Notes: generated by a model not told the origin, from the sequence alone. A stretch of DNA of 16,257 bases from Terrirubrum sp051646285 (GCA_051646285.1 JBOFCU010000317.1:1-16257), one strand, 5' to 3'. Counted from the stretch's first letter, positions 7,332-15,445 are shown. Made by a program: numbers and translations.

Positions 7332-7344
7332 TGAATCTCATTCA
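7332..7344. promoter_or_regulatory. LysR-type binding palindrome (T-N11-A)
   Basis: TGAATCTCATTCA is a perfect inverted repeat (TGAAT-CTC-ATTCA) with the T-N11-A layout of LysR boxes. It lies 3 bases upstream of the lysR start codon and about 280 bases upstream of the divergent COG4091-type gene, as expected for an autoregulatory recognition site. Next to it, 7351-7375 is A/T-rich with repeated TATC units (TATCTCGCTT, TATCGCTT, TATCAT), which may hold the activation half-site or promoter elements. Confidence 0.6.
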
Positions 7345-7622
7345 TCAATTTATCTCGCTTTTATCGCTTATCATTACCACGGCTTTTGAATAGCCTGTCG
7401 GGAAAGAGGGCCGATTGCAAGCAACCCGGCGGGCACCCTGGTTGCAAGGCAGTCAAACCGGCTCCGTGGAGGAAATCATCGGGCGTTGCTGCCACTGGTG
7501 TGCCGCATCGCTTGCCGTGCCGCCGGCAAGGCCGCGTGCCGCACAGATTTCTCCATGACCGGCAGCCAGGCGATTCCCTTTTGCCAGCGTGCAAAAGGCC
7601 AATAAGGCAAAGAGGTAGAACG
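7345..7622 (+). promoter_or_regulatory. Long, hairpin-rich leader upstream of the catabolic/TRAP operon
   Basis: About 280 bases between the LysR box and the first gene of the operon have no convincing coding content. Visible inverted repeats: GCAACC (7421-7426) with GGTTGC (7440-7445), flanked by two TTGCAA copies; CTTGCCG (7511-7517) with CGGCAAG (7524-7530); and CCTTTTGC (7577-7584) with GCAAAAGG (7591-7598). If transcription starts near the A/T-rich 7351-7400 stretch, most of this would be 5' untranslated RNA. I recognise no known riboswitch class in it. Confidence 0.45.
7577..7598 (+). other. Perfect 8-bp hairpin just before the ribosome binding site of the COG4091-type gene
   Basis: CCTTTTGC, loop CAGCGT, GCAAAAGG. 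It ends about 10 bases before the ribosome binding site (AAGAGG, near 7609-7614). No T-run follows, so it is not a simple terminator; it could affect translation start or RNA processing. Confidence 0.55.
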
Positions 7623-8972
7623 ATGAATTTGCATAAATTGCTCCTGGAGCGCCAGTCCGCCGGCAAGCCGGTCACCGTCGGGATCGTTGGTGCGGGCAAG
7701 TTTGGCACGATGTATCTGTCACAGGCGCGCCTGACGCCCGGCGTGCATATCGTTGCGGTGGCCGATCTCAACGTCTCGCGCGCCAAATCCCAGCTCACCA
7801 TGGCGTCCTGGCCGATGGAGCAGTTTGGTGCCACCTCGTATGATGACGCCCTGAAATCCGGCAAGACGTTGCTGACCACCGATGCGGACACGATGATCAA
7901 GCATCCGGCCATTGAGGTGATCATCGAGGCGACGGGCGACCCGCGCACCGGCATCCGGCTTGCACAACTCTCCATCGCCAACGGCAAGCACATCGTCATG
8001 GTCAATGTGGAAGCGGATTCGCTGGCCGGCCCCATCCTCGCCAAGCAGGCCAAGGCCGCAGGCGTGGTTTACTCCCTCGCCTGGGGCGACCAGCCCGCGA
8101 TGATCTGCGAACAGGTGGACTGGGCGCGCGCCAATGGCTTCAATGTCGTCGCCGCCGGCAAGGGCACCCGCTATCACCCCACCTATCACCAATCCACGCC
8201 CGATACGGTGTGGGATATTCTCGACAAGTATCTGAAAATCGACAACCGCCAGTCGATCAACCCGAAAATGTTCAACTCCTTCGTCGATGGCACGAAATCG
8301 GGCATTGAGATGACGGCAGTGTGCAATGCCACCGGCCTGCATTCCCAGCCCGAAGGCCTGTCATTCCCGCCGGCAACCCGCTTTGAGCATGCGGAAGTGT
8401 GCAAACCGAAGGCGGATGGCGGCATGCTCTCCGGCAAGGGCGTGACCGAAGTGACCTCCTCGGTTTACCGCGATGGCACGGATGTGCCGCACAACCTCGT
8501 CATGGGCGTCTATGTCGTGTTTGAAAGCGAAAGCGCCTATTCGCGCCAGTGCATCAAGGAATACAACCTGTTGCCGGATTCAACCGGGAAATATGCTGCG
8601 CTCTATCGCCCCACCCACATGATCGGCCTTGAACTGGGCATTTCCGTCGCCAGCGCCGCCTTGCGCAAGGAGGCGACAGGCGCGCCGATCTGCTTCAATT
8701 CCGATGTCATCGCCACCGCCAAGCGTGGCCTGAAGGCGGGCGAAATGCTCGATGGCGAAGGCGGTTTCTGCGTCTGGGGCAAGCAAACGCCGGCAAAAGA
8801 TTCTCTCGCCAAGGGGTATTTGCCATTGGGCATTGCCCATCAGGTGAAACTCAAGAACGATATTGCCGAAGGGCAGCGCCTGACCTGGGCTGATGTCGAC
8901 TATGATGCAACCGACAGTGCGGTACGCGTGCGCCGCCAGATGGAAGAGGAATTTCGCACCGCGCAGATCTGA
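7623..8972 (+). CDS. NAD(P)-dependent oxidoreductase, COG4091 type, with C-terminal SAF domain (DRL/DXR-II-like)
   Basis: 449 residues. The N-terminal Rossmann domain has VGIVGAGKFGTMYL (19-32) and an acidic end of the second strand, VAVADLN (45-51), favouring NAD over NADP. VIIEATGDP (99-107) and IVMVNVEAD (124-132) follow the homoserine-dehydrogenase-like pattern. A middle catalytic domain (about 155-350) precedes a SAF-like domain (about 355-430) with APICFNSDVIATAKRGLKAG. This family is often called predicted homoserine dehydrogenase, but also includes the DRL enzymes, an alternative deoxyxylulose-phosphate reductoisomerase acting on a branched C5 skeleton. As first gene of the TRAP-SDR operon it is more likely catabolic. 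The ATG at 7623 (AAGAGG before it) fits family length; the frame stays open upstream to 7386 but looks non-coding. Exact substrate unknown. Confidence 0.82.
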   Translation: MNLHKLLLERQSAGKPVTVGIVGAGKFGTMYLSQARLTPGVHIVAVADLNVSRAKSQLTMASWPMEQFGATSYDDALKSGKTLLTTDADTMIKHPAIEVIIEATGDPRTGIRLAQLSIANGKHIVMVNVEADSLAGPILAKQAKAAGVVYSLAWGDQPAMICEQVDWARANGFNVVAAGKGTRYHPTYHQSTPDTVWDILDKYLKIDNRQSINPKMFNSFVDGTKSGIEMTAVCNATGLHSQPEGLSFPPATRFEHAEVCKPKADGGMLSGKGVTEVTSSVYRDGTDVPHNLVMGVYVVFESESAYSRQCIKEYNLLPDSTGKYAALYRPTHMIGLELGISVASAALRKEATGAPICFNSDVIATAKRGLKAGEMLDGEGGFCVWGKQTPAKDSLAKGYLPLGIAHQVKLKNDIAEGQRLTWADVDYDATDSAVRVRRQMEEEFRTAQI

Positions 8973-9044
8973 AAATAATCGCGCGGGCGGATGACAAGAG
9001 CTGGATAATCAGCCGATACTGTCAATCGAGGAGGAAACCAAACA

Positions 9045-10040
9045 ATGACGAAACAGAAAAATGGCGGTCTTGACCGCCGCACGGTTCTGGGTGGCGCAAC
9101 ATTCATGGCTGGCCTTGTCGCCATGCCCGCCGTGCTGCGCGCCCAGCAAGTAAAATGGATCGGCGCATCAGCAACGCCGCCAACCGATTTTATTGCGCAG
9201 GGGCTTGATGTCTTCGCGGCCCGCCTGAAAGAACTCACCAAGGGCCAGATGGAGGTAGCAACCCATCATGCCGGCTCGCTTGGCGGCGAACGTGAGCATG
9301 TTGAAGGTTTGCTCACTGGTGCCGTGCAGGTGGCTTCCCCCGGCGCCGCCATTCTCGGCGGCTGGTACAAGCCGGCAGAAGTGTGGACCTATCCCTACAT
9401 GTTTAAGGATGTGGCGCACAAGGATCGCGTCATGACCGCCATCATGGGCGAATACGGCAATGATGTTGCAGCGCAGGCAAAACTGCGCCCGCTCGCCTCC
9501 ATTCCGCGCATGCCGCGCCAGCTGTCGTCAAACCGCGTCGTGAAAACGCCCGCAGATTTGAAGGGCTTCAAGATCCGCGTGCCGGAAACAACGATGTGGC
9601 GCCGCACATTCGAGAAATTCGGTGCTTCGCCAACCCCACTGCCTTGGCCGGAAGTGTTTCAGGCCCTGAAATCGGGTGTGATCGAAGGTCAGGAAAATCC
9701 GCTCGCTCTGACCTACAATGCCGGCATTTTCGATGTGAACAAGAATTTTGCACTCACCGAACACATGATGCAGGATAACATGATCGTCATTGGCGAAGCG
9801 GTTTACGCCAAGCTGACAGATGACCAGCGCAAGGCAGTCAACCAGGCCAGCCGCGACATGGAAGACCAGTTGCGCAAGAAGGTGATCGAGGATGACAAGC
9901 GCATTCTCGACCTCACCAAGCAGAAGGGCATCGCCATCAACGAAGTTGATAAGGAAGCCTTCCGCAAGGCGATTGAAGGCATGGATGCCGAATTCCCGCT
10001 CGTGAAAAAATGGGTCGACAAAATCAAGACCATCGCTTGA
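9045..10040 (+). CDS. dctP: TRAP transporter solute-binding protein, DctP family, Tat-exported
   Basis: 331 residues. The N-terminus has a twin-arginine signal, DRRTVLGG (R11, R12), a hydrophobic stretch (13-30) and likely cleavage after LRA (33). The mature protein has the DctP fold: THHAGSLGGEREHVEGLLTG (73-92), then GFKIRVPET (174-182) where R178 should bind the substrate carboxylate, and WPEVFQALKSGVIEGQENPL (201-220), the family hallmark. It captures an organic or sugar acid in the periplasm for the DctQM permease. Neighbours suggest apionate or a related acid sugar, which is inference. A strong AGGAGG lies ahead of the start, and a perfect terminator follows, fitting higher expression than the membrane subunits. 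Confidence 0.93.
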   Translation: MTKQKNGGLDRRTVLGGATFMAGLVAMPAVLRAQQVKWIGASATPPTDFIAQGLDVFAARLKELTKGQMEVATHHAGSLGGEREHVEGLLTGAVQVASPGAAILGGWYKPAEVWTYPYMFKDVAHKDRVMTAIMGEYGNDVAAQAKLRPLASIPRMPRQLSSNRVVKTPADLKGFKIRVPETTMWRRTFEKFGASPTPLPWPEVFQALKSGVIEGQENPLALTYNAGIFDVNKNFALTEHMMQDNMIVIGEAVYAKLTDDQRKAVNQASRDMEDQLRKKVIEDDKRILDLTKQKGIAINEVDKEAFRKAIEGMDAEFPLVKKWVDKIKTIA

Positions 10041-10046
10041 TGGCCC

Positions 10047-10079
10047 AGCCTTCCGGCCAACAGCCGGAAGGCTTTTTTT
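10047..10079 (+). terminator. Rho-independent terminator / attenuator between dctP and dctQ
   Basis: AGCCTTCCGGC (10047-10057), loop CAACA, GCCGGAAGGCT (10063-10073): a perfect 11-bp stem followed by a run of seven T (10073-10079). It starts 7 bases after the dctP stop and lies within the operon, so it probably gives partial termination, leaving excess dctP message over dctQM and the SDR gene. Confidence 0.92.
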
Positions 10080-10104
10080 CAGGGAGAGCGGCAAGGAGAG
10101 CGGA

Positions 10105-10620
10105 ATGACGCAAGCGAATGGATTTGCCGCCCTGTGGCGCAAGGTCTGTGATGGTCTTGAAGCCATCAGCAAGCTGATTGTGGGCGGCGCGATCCTCGCC
10201 ATTGTGCTGATAACAATTGTTTCAGTCTGGTATCGCTATGTGCTCAATGCGCCGCTGTCATGGACGGAGCAGGTCAGCCGCATCCTGTTTGTCTGGAGTG
10301 TTTTCGCCGGTGCGGCTGTGCTTTACCGCCATGTGCTGCACATCGTCATTGATATGTTTGTCATGATGATGCCCGAAAATGCGCAACGGATATTATTCTG
10401 GATCAATCACGCATTGATGCTGCTGACATCGGTGCTGATATTCTGGTTCGGACTCAAGCTTTCAATTGATACATGGGACCAGACGTTTGGCGCGCTCGAA
10501 ATCACGCCAGCGTCTTTTTATGCCGCTGCCCCATTTTGCGGTGCGCTGATGCTGGCTTTCTGGCTGGAGAAAACGCTCGATCCATCCAAACGTCTGCCGC
10601 AAGGCGAAGTGCATCTCTGA
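10105..10620 (+). CDS. dctQ: TRAP transporter small permease subunit, DctQ family
   Basis: 171 residues with four predicted membrane helices (about 22-43, 58-75, 95-117, 137-154). The DctQ signature VWYRYVLNAPLSWTEQVSR (41-59) sits between helices 1 and 2. It is the small membrane component that scaffolds the large DctM subunit in the inner membrane; the transporter uses the sodium gradient. AAGGAG precedes the start. Its message must read through the terminator after dctP or start from a weak promoter in the 25 bases before it. The stop is 12 bases from the dctM start. Confidence 0.92.
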   Translation: MTQANGFAALWRKVCDGLEAISKLIVGGAILAIVLITIVSVWYRYVLNAPLSWTEQVSRILFVWSVFAGAAVLYRHVLHIVIDMFVMMMPENAQRILFWINHALMLLTSVLIFWFGLKLSIDTWDQTFGALEITPASFYAAAPFCGALMLAFWLEKTLDPSKRLPQGEVHL

Positions 10621-10632
10621 GGAGCAGCCGTC

Positions 10633-11913
10633 ATGTCCGCCATACTGATGGGCGTTTTTCTCCTGCTCATTACCATCGGTCTTCCGATCGCATTTGCCAT
10701 GGCACTGGGAGCGGTGGCGACCATCGCCAGCCACCCCTCTCTGCCCTATTCGGTTTTTATCAACCGCGCGCTGATTGGTGCAGATTCCTATTCACTGCTG
10801 GCGATTCCCTTCTTCATTCTCGCGGGCAACATCATGAATGTCGGCGGCATCACCAGCCGCATCATCAATTTTGCCAATGCCTGCGTTGGCCGTTTTTCAG
10901 GTGGTCTTGGCCTGACCACGGTGATGAGCTGCATGGTTTTCTCCGGCGTGTCCGGTTCGGCCGTTGCCGATGCAACGGCACTCGGCAAGGTGCTCATCCC
11001 CGGCATGAAAAAAGCCGGATATGATCCCGCCTTCTCTGCCTCCGTCACAGCGTCGGCCTCGGTGATGGGGCCGATTATTCCGCCATCCATCCCGCTGGTG
11101 ATTTACGGTCTGTCCGTCGGCAAGGGCGTATCCGTTGCCGCCCTTTTTCTCGGCGGCGTTATTCCCGGCCTGATGCTTGGTTTTGGCCTGGCCATTGTCA
11201 CCTTCCTGATTGCACGCGCGCGCAATTATCCGGTGCATGAAGCCGTGCCGATGCGCGATGTGCTGCGCTCGGGGTCAAGAGCCATCTGGGCCTTGATGAT
11301 GCCGTTCGTGATTTTATTCGGTGTAACAGGCGGCGTTGTCACCGTCACCGAGAGTGCAGCATTTGCCGTGCTGTATGCGCTGTTTGTCTCGATGGTCATT
11401 CATCGCGAGCTGGATTTCAAAAATCTCTGGCCCATTCTGGTGCAATCTGGGCTCGATTCCGCAGTTGTGATGATTATTATCGCTTTTGCATCAACCTTCG
11501 GCTGGCTGATGGCCGTCTCCGGCCTGCCACGGGAAATTGCAGCGTGGATCGGCGCCGTTTCCAGCAACCCGATTGTAATCCTGTTACTGATCAACGGCCT
11601 GCTGCTGATAGTCGGCTGCTTCATGGAAGCCATTGCGGCGATGATTATTCTCATCCCGGTATTGATTCCAATTGTGCAGGCCGCCGGAATTGACCTGATT
11701 CATTTCGGGCTTGTGATGGTTTTCAACCTGATGCTCGGCCTGTTGACGCCGCCGGTTGGAATTCTTTTGTATATTTGCGGCAATTTCGCGCAGGTCAAAA
11801 TCGAGCGGGTCGTCAGGGAAGTGTTGCCGTTCCTCGCCGTCGGCATCCTCGTTCTTCTGCTGATCACATTTTTCCCCCAGCTCGTTCTCTGGTTGCCAAA
11901 TCTCGTGATGTGA
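10633..11913 (+). CDS. dctM: TRAP transporter large permease subunit, DctM family
   Basis: 426 residues, hydrophobic throughout, with about 12 membrane helices. Family marks are AIPFFILAGNIM (57-68), GVSGSAVADATALG (105-118) and GPIIPPSIP (146-154), which form parts of the sodium and substrate path of the ion-transporter fold. Size is normal for DctM, and DctQ and DctM are separate genes here rather than fused. It is preceded by GAGGAG and followed after 10 bases by the SDR gene, so dctQ, dctM and the SDR gene form one transcription unit. Confidence 0.94.
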   Translation: MSAILMGVFLLLITIGLPIAFAMALGAVATIASHPSLPYSVFINRALIGADSYSLLAIPFFILAGNIMNVGGITSRIINFANACVGRFSGGLGLTTVMSCMVFSGVSGSAVADATALGKVLIPGMKKAGYDPAFSASVTASASVMGPIIPPSIPLVIYGLSVGKGVSVAALFLGGVIPGLMLGFGLAIVTFLIARARNYPVHEAVPMRDVLRSGSRAIWALMMPFVILFGVTGGVVTVTESAAFAVLYALFVSMVIHRELDFKNLWPILVQSGLDSAVVMIIIAFASTFGWLMAVSGLPREIAAWIGAVSSNPIVILLLINGLLLIVGCFMEAIAAMIILIPVLIPIVQAAGIDLIHFGLVMVFNLMLGLLTPPVGILLYICGNFAQVKIERVVREVLPFLAVGILVLLLITFFPQLVLWLPNLVM

Positions 11914-11923
11914 GGAGACGGCC

Positions 11924-12715
11924 ATGACGCGCCTGAAAGATCGTGTCGCACTTGTTTTTGGCGCTGGGTCCATTGGGCCCGGCTGGGGCAATGGCAAGGC
12001 AAGCGCCGTCGCCTACGCCCGTGAAGGGGCTATCACCATTTGCGTGGATGTGAATCGCGCGGCAGCAGATGAAACGACAGCGATGATCAACGGTGAAAAT
12101 GGCCGCGCGCAGGCCTTTGCCTGCGATGTGACGCAGGAAACCCAGATTCAGGCTGTTGTTGAATCCGTGCTGGGAAAATATGGCCGTATTGACATTCTGC
12201 ACAACAATGTCGGCACCACGAAAATGGGCGGCCCGCCGGATCTCTCGCTGGAGGATTGGCGCAAGCAGATCGACATCAATGTCGGCGGTGCCTTTCTTGC
12301 CTGCAAATATGTCATTCCGGTCATGCAGCGCCAGAAGAAAGGCGTGATCACAAATATTTCGTCCGTCGCCTCCATCCGCTACACCGGCTATCCCTATGCC
12401 AGCTATTATGCGGCCAAAGGTGCAGTGAACCAGTTCACGGTTGGCATCGCGCTGCAATATGCCCGTGACGGCATCCGCTGCAACGCCATTTTACCCGGCA
12501 TGATGGATACACCGCTGATTCATCAGCAAATCAGCGGGCAATATGCCTCGCCCGAGGATATGCTGCGCGCGCGCCACGAGGCATCACCGACAGGGCGGAT
12601 GGGAACCGGATGGGATATTGCCAATGCCGCCGTATTTTTGGCAAGCGATGATGCGGGTTATATCAATGCCGTGCTGCTGCCTGTTGATGGCGGGCTGACC
12701 GCGCGTTGCGCATAG
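11924..12715 (+). CDS. Short-chain dehydrogenase/reductase (classical SDR)
   Basis: 263 residues, classical SDR length. The nucleotide loop is FGAGSIGPGWGNG (12-24), a longer glycine loop than the plain TGxxxGIG. VDVNR (41-45) has an acidic residue at the end of strand 2, favouring NAD. NNVG is at 94-97. The catalytic set is N118 in DIN, S147 in NISSVAS, Y161 and K165 (YYAAK); PGMMDTP (191-197) and PVDGG (253-257) complete the pattern. Several SDRs of this kind oxidise aldoses at C1 to lactones or act on sugar alcohols, so a first step that feeds the ApnO-like enzyme is plausible; the substrate is not readable from sequence. GGAG lies before the ATG. It is the last gene of the operon, convergent with tssH across 71 bases in which I see no strong terminator. 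Confidence 0.88.
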   Translation: MTRLKDRVALVFGAGSIGPGWGNGKASAVAYAREGAITICVDVNRAAADETTAMINGENGRAQAFACDVTQETQIQAVVESVLGKYGRIDILHNNVGTTKMGGPPDLSLEDWRKQIDINVGGAFLACKYVIPVMQRQKKGVITNISSVASIRYTGYPYASYYAAKGAVNQFTVGIALQYARDGIRCNAILPGMMDTPLIHQQISGQYASPEDMLRARHEASPTGRMGTGWDIANAAVFLASDDAGYINAVLLPVDGGLTARCA

Positions 12716-12786
12716 AGCCTCGCCACCCGTTCGACGTCATCACTCACAAAATCACAGACACTCCTGCGTAACGCTTTCCCATTCCG

Positions 12787-15432
12787 CTATGCCTCACCCT
12801 GCGCATCATAGGTGAACGCGCCATCAGACACGCCGATCGCAAGACTGGTCAGCTTCTTCTGCTCGATCTGCAATGTCAGCACCCGGCGGGAAATTTCCGG
12901 CAGCACTGCATTGGTCAAGATGTTGTCGATCATCCGCCCACCGCTTTCCGGATCATTGCAGAGCGAGACAATTTTTTCCACCACAGCATTATCGTAGGAA
13001 AATTGCGCGCCGTGATTGTCGCGAATACGCCGCCCGATCCGGTCAAGCTGCAATCGCACGATACCTCCGAGCATATCCGGCGAAAGTGGAAAATATGGAA
13101 TGGTGACGATACGCCCCAGCAGTGCCGGAGGAAACACCTCCAATAAATCAGGCTTCAGCGCCGCCGCCAGTTTTTCAGAATCCTCGCGGTATTCCGGCTT
13201 TTGCGCCAGATGCATCAAACGCTCTGTGCCGACATTGGATGTAAGAATAATCAGCGTGTTGCGAAAATCGATACGGCGGCCAGTGCCATCTTCCATCACG
13301 CCCTTGTCAAAAACCTGGAAGAATATTTCGTGAACATCCGGGTGCGCTTTTTCAACCTCATCCAGCAACACGACAGAATACGGCTTGCGCCGCACGGCTT
13401 CCGTCAGGCGGCCACCCTCGCCATATCCAACATAACCGGGAGGCGCTCCTTTCAGTGTGGAGACCGTGTGCGCCTCCTGAAATTCACTCATATTGATGGT
13501 GATGACATTCTGCTCACCGCCATACAGTGCTTCCGCCAACGCCAGTGCCGTCTCGGTTTTTCCCACACCCGATGGCCCGCACAGCATGAACACGCCGACG
13601 GGCTTATTGGGATTATCGAGTTTGGCCCGGCTGGTTTCAATGCGCTTGGCAATTGTTGCCAGACCGTGGCTTTGCCCAACAACGCGGCGGTTGAGTGTTT
13701 CGGGCAGATTCAGCACCGCCTGAATTTCATCCTTGACCATGCGCCCGACCGGGATACCGGTCCAGTCTGAAACAATTGCGGCGACGCTGTGCTCATCCAC
13801 ATGGGCATGAATCATGCGCCCGTCGGGCGGCAAGCCTGATAAATCTGCCGTGCGTGCGTGAAGAGAGGCAAGGACCGTGTCACGGTCCGCCGCAGCAGCT
13901 TCCGCATCCTCATCGCGATTGAGAGAGGCACGCAGAGCAAGAATTTCATCAACAATAACTTTTTCACGCTCATGCGCGGCTTCGGTCTGGCCCAGCTTTT
14001 CGACCAGCGCCGTAGCTTCTGCAACAATATCATCAAGCCGCTTACGGTTGTCTGTGCCCAGATCAATATCTTTTTCCAGCGCAGATTTTTCCGCATTCAG
14101 CGCATTCAGGCTCGCCCGCATGTTTTCAATGGCAGCAGGTGTTGTGCTCTGGCTAATCGCCACCCGGGCGCACGCGGTATCGAGTAGGCTCACCGCCTTG
14201 TCAGGCAACTGCCGCGCAGGAATATAGCGCTGTGACAAGGCCACGGCTGCCACAATTGCCGCATCGGAAATACGCACGTTATGGTGTTTTTCCATCGGCT
14301 TGAGAATGCCACGCAGCATATCACAGCAGCGTGCCGCATCAGGCTCATCAATGGTGACAGGCTGAAAGCGGCGGGTCAGCGCCGGATCTTTTTCAATATA
14401 CTGGCGGTATTCTGACCATGTCGTTGCCGCGATGGTGCGCAATGTGCCGCGCGCCAATGGCGGCTTGAGCAAATTCGCGGCATCGCCGGTTCCGGCGGCA
14501 CCACCGGCGCCGATTAGGGTATGAGCTTCATCGATGAATAAAATAATCGGTGTCGGTGAACTCTGCACCTCATCAATGACCGAGCGCAGGCGCTGTTCAA
14601 ATTCGCCTTTCATGGAGGCGCCGGCCTGCATCAACCCCACATCGAGTGCGCACAGGCGCACACCACGCAAGGCGGGCGGCACATCCTCCGCCACAATGCG
14701 TTGCGCCAGACCTTCGACAACAGCTGTTTTGCCAACTCCCGCTTCGCCCGCAAGAATGGGGTTATTCTGCCGCCGCCGCAGCAGCACATCGATAATCTGC
14801 CGGATTTCTGCGTCACGCCCAAGGATGGGGTCCATTTTTCCTTCGCGCGCCCGCGCGGTCAAATCCTGGCTGAAGCGATCCAGCGCCGTTGTACCCGTTG
14901 GCCCGCTGGCCTGATCGCTGCCCATGCCAGCCCCATCCATGGGCCGCATATTTTCTTCCGTCGAACCTGCCCAGATGGTGCGGTGTTCAGCCGCCAGTGT
15001 ATCGGCATTGATTTTCTGAAATTCACTGGAAATGGCAAACAGCGCCCGGCGCAATTCATTGGACTTCAAGGCCGCCAGCAGCGCGTGACCGGAGCGGATC
15101 TGAACCTCTCCAAAAAACAAGGTGGCATAATGCCAGCCGCGATCCAGGAGATCGACCATGATATTGGACACGCCAGGCATTTCGCTTTCATTGCGGCGCA
15201 AACCATTCACCACCGCTTGCGCATCAGTCAGCAGCTTGATCCGGTCCAGCTTGAAAAAATCAGCCGTTGCCACAAGATCGGTGCGATCTGTCTGCAAGAG
15301 CGGCAACATCCAGTGGGCCATTTCCACATGGCGATTGCCAGCACTTTTCGCGAGCCGCATCGCCTGAATAAACGCATCATATCCAACGCGGTTGAGTTTG
15401 CCGGCGACGGTTTCAAGACTGATATCGGCCAT
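12787..15432 (-). CDS. tssH: Type VI secretion AAA+ ATPase TssH (ClpV)
   Basis: 881 residues with the ClpB/ClpV layout: N-terminal Clp repeat domain (1-150), first AAA+ module with Walker A GEAGVGKT (229-236) and Walker B ILFIDEAH (297-304), a charged coiled middle domain (about 430-540), and second AAA+ module with Walker A GPSGVGKT (619-626) and Walker B VVLLDEVEKA (687-696). It disassembles the contracted TssBC sheath so that subunits can be reused. The TssH reading over ClpB follows from the tssG gene just upstream and an N-terminus (MADISLETVAGKLNRVGYDA) of ClpV type. The ATG at 15432 has GGGAG about 8 bases before it; a further 74 codons open upstream run through the end of tssG and are not used. 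The spacing to the tssG stop is 13 bases, so they are one operon. Confidence 0.94.
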   Translation of the reverse strand: MADISLETVAGKLNRVGYDAFIQAMRLAKSAGNRHVEMAHWMLPLLQTDRTDLVATADFFKLDRIKLLTDAQAVVNGLRRNESEMPGVSNIMVDLLDRGWHYATLFFGEVQIRSGHALLAALKSNELRRALFAISSEFQKINADTLAAEHRTIWAGSTEENMRPMDGAGMGSDQASGPTGTTALDRFSQDLTARAREGKMDPILGRDAEIRQIIDVLLRRRQNNPILAGEAGVGKTAVVEGLAQRIVAEDVPPALRGVRLCALDVGLMQAGASMKGEFEQRLRSVIDEVQSSPTPIILFIDEAHTLIGAGGAAGTGDAANLLKPPLARGTLRTIAATTWSEYRQYIEKDPALTRRFQPVTIDEPDAARCCDMLRGILKPMEKHHNVRISDAAIVAAVALSQRYIPARQLPDKAVSLLDTACARVAISQSTTPAAIENMRASLNALNAEKSALEKDIDLGTDNRKRLDDIVAEATALVEKLGQTEAAHEREKVIVDEILALRASLNRDEDAEAAAADRDTVLASLHARTADLSGLPPDGRMIHAHVDEHSVAAIVSDWTGIPVGRMVKDEIQAVLNLPETLNRRVVGQSHGLATIAKRIETSRAKLDNPNKPVGVFMLCGPSGVGKTETALALAEALYGGEQNVITINMSEFQEAHTVSTLKGAPPGYVGYGEGGRLTEAVRRKPYSVVLLDEVEKAHPDVHEIFFQVFDKGVMEDGTGRRIDFRNTLIILTSNVGTERLMHLAQKPEYREDSEKLAAALKPDLLEVFPPALLGRIVTIPYFPLSPDMLGGIVRLQLDRIGRRIRDNHGAQFSYDNAVVEKIVSLCNDPESGGRMIDNILTNAVLPEISRRVLTLQIEQKKLTSLAIGVSDGAFTYDAQGEA

Positions 15433-15445
15433 GGCTGGCACTCCC

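Noticed and set aside
7486..7605. TTG-started leader open frame of 39 codons ending just before the ribosome binding site of the COG4091-type gene
   Set aside because: No ATG start, no suitable spacing of a ribosome binding site to the TTG, and a composition like the non-coding leader. A regulatory leader peptide cannot be excluded but is not supported.
7386..7622. Upstream in-frame extension of the COG4091-type gene
   Set aside because: The added 79 residues are Arg/Pro/Cys-rich and unlike the family; the ATG at 7623 has a good ribosome binding site and begins just before the Rossmann fold.
12787..15432. ClpB disaggregase
   Set aside because: The same AAA+ architecture, but tssG lies 13 bases upstream in the same operon and the N-terminal domain starts like ClpV.
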